A stretch of DNA of 16,225 nucleotides from Crocinitomicaceae bacterium (GTDB lineage Bacteria > Bacteroidota > Bacteroidia > Flavobacteriales_D > Crocinitomicaceae), in contig JAHEMP010000021.1 of assembly GCA_024643585.1 (NCBI GenBank), forward strand, positions 1 to 16,225, in the 5' to 3' direction. Positions within the stretch are counted from its first letter, which is position 1. Every line of letters begins with the position of its first letter. Shown piece after piece: positions 16,005 to 16,225 of the stretch. The position numbers and the translations under genes were made by a program. The notes under the pieces were generated by a model. It was not told where the DNA came from. It worked only from the letters and a program-made list of their open reading frames with translations, and searched no databases.

Positions 16005-16039
16005 AAATCCTCCCCCTTAATCCCCCTCCAAAGGGGGAA
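16005..16039. repeat. Right inverted repeat of the DUF559 unit
   Basis: Reverse-complement copy of 15528-15562, identical at 34 of 35 positions; the single difference is A at 16020, where the left copy read in this direction has G. It contains two C5 runs and the hairpin TCCCCCT/AGGGGGA around CCAA (16021-16038). It begins seven bases after the DUF559 stop codon, so it could also terminate that transcript. Confidence 0.85.
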
Positions 16040-16132
16040 GAGAACAAATCCAACTTCGGTAAATTATCCACTTTCGCATTTCATTGTTTAAGCTGTTCAA
16101 CCTTTAATTCCTTATTTTTACGAAAAAAAACC

Positions 16133-16225
16133 ATGTCCAAACTTCCCAACGTTGGCACTACCATATTTACAGTCATGTCCAAAATGGCAACTGACTATTC
16201 TGCCATAAATTTAGCGCAGGGATTT
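16133..16225 (+). CDS. Aminotransferase of the methionine/kynurenine type, N-terminal fragment
   Basis: Only the first 31 codons are in the window: MSKLPNVGTTIFTVMSKMAT then DYSAINLAQGF. This is the typical start of PLP-dependent class I/II aminotransferases of the YbdL/methionine aminotransferase and kynurenine-oxoglutarate transaminase group; INLAQGFP is the conserved early motif. The PLP lysine and the rest lie beyond the right edge, so substrate and integrity cannot be judged. ATG 16133 is preceded by an A-rich stretch and a TATTTTTA sequence (16113-16120 region) that is a poor match to the -7 box. Confidence 0.7.
   Translation, partial: MSKLPNVGTTIFTVMSKMATDYSAINLAQGF

Noticed and set aside
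15513..16043. GAAGAGA on both sides of the DUF559 unit (15513-15519 and 16037-16043) as a target-site duplication
   Set aside because: The left copy is eight bases away from the repeat and the right copy overlaps it, so they do not abut the element ends; a 7-base purine-rich match is expected by chance.
15488..16225. CRISPR array suggested by the repeated G/C-rich segments
   Set aside because: Only two copies, in opposite orientation and 440 bases apart, with a gene between them.

Overview
The window looks like a chromosomal segment of a member of the Bacteroidota, most likely the order Flavobacteriales. The base composition is moderately AT-rich. Several genes carry the Bacteroidota-type -7 box (TAnnTTTG) in place of an E. 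coli -10 box, and clear Shine-Dalgarno sequences are absent. The gene content fits as well: a WG-repeat protein, a membrane-bound pyrophosphatase, SPII lipoproteins, a TPR/outer-membrane-barrel pair and an FtsE-type ATPase. I saw no rRNA, tRNA, CRISPR array, insertion sequence with a transposase, or phage gene.

Layout. Positions 2-1390 (+): 3' part of a WG-repeat protein gene. 1401-1430: terminator hairpin, strongest for the minus strand. 1455-3950 (-): hppA, a membrane pyrophosphatase with an unusual 110-residue Cys-rich C-terminal tail and a near-ideal Bacteroidota promoter. 4114-4410 (-): thioredoxin. 4523-5860 (+): saccharopine dehydrogenase. 5857-6408 and 6377-7690 (-): an overlapping pair, a cation/proton antiporter followed by a lipoprotein. 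7861-9420 (+): ALDH7-type alpha-aminoadipic semialdehyde dehydrogenase, followed by a terminator. 9612-11324 and 11314-14373 (-): a TPR-rich exported protein and an outer-membrane beta-barrel protein that overlap by 11 bases. 14517-15242 (+): an FtsE-like ABC ATPase divergent from the TPR gene. 15239-15487 (-): a small lipoprotein. 15528-16039: a 512-bp unit in which a DUF559 (Vsr-like) endonuclease gene lies between two 35-bp inverted G/C-rich repeats. 16133 to the end (+): the first 31 codons of a methionine/kynurenine-type aminotransferase.

How the genes fit together. Saccharopine dehydrogenase and the ALDH7 enzyme catalyse consecutive steps of lysine breakdown through saccharopine (saccharopine to alpha-aminoadipate semialdehyde to alpha-aminoadipate). 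They are on the same strand but separated by the oppositely oriented antiporter/lipoprotein pair, so they form a loose cluster and not one operon. The pyrophosphatase and antiporter both concern ion gradients. The TPR/barrel pair and the FtsE-like ATPase form a divergent envelope-related module with no ftsX in view.

The observations most worth following are the inverted-repeat-flanked DUF559 unit at 15528-16039, the Cys-rich tail of HppA, and the TPR/barrel/FtsE neighbourhood.
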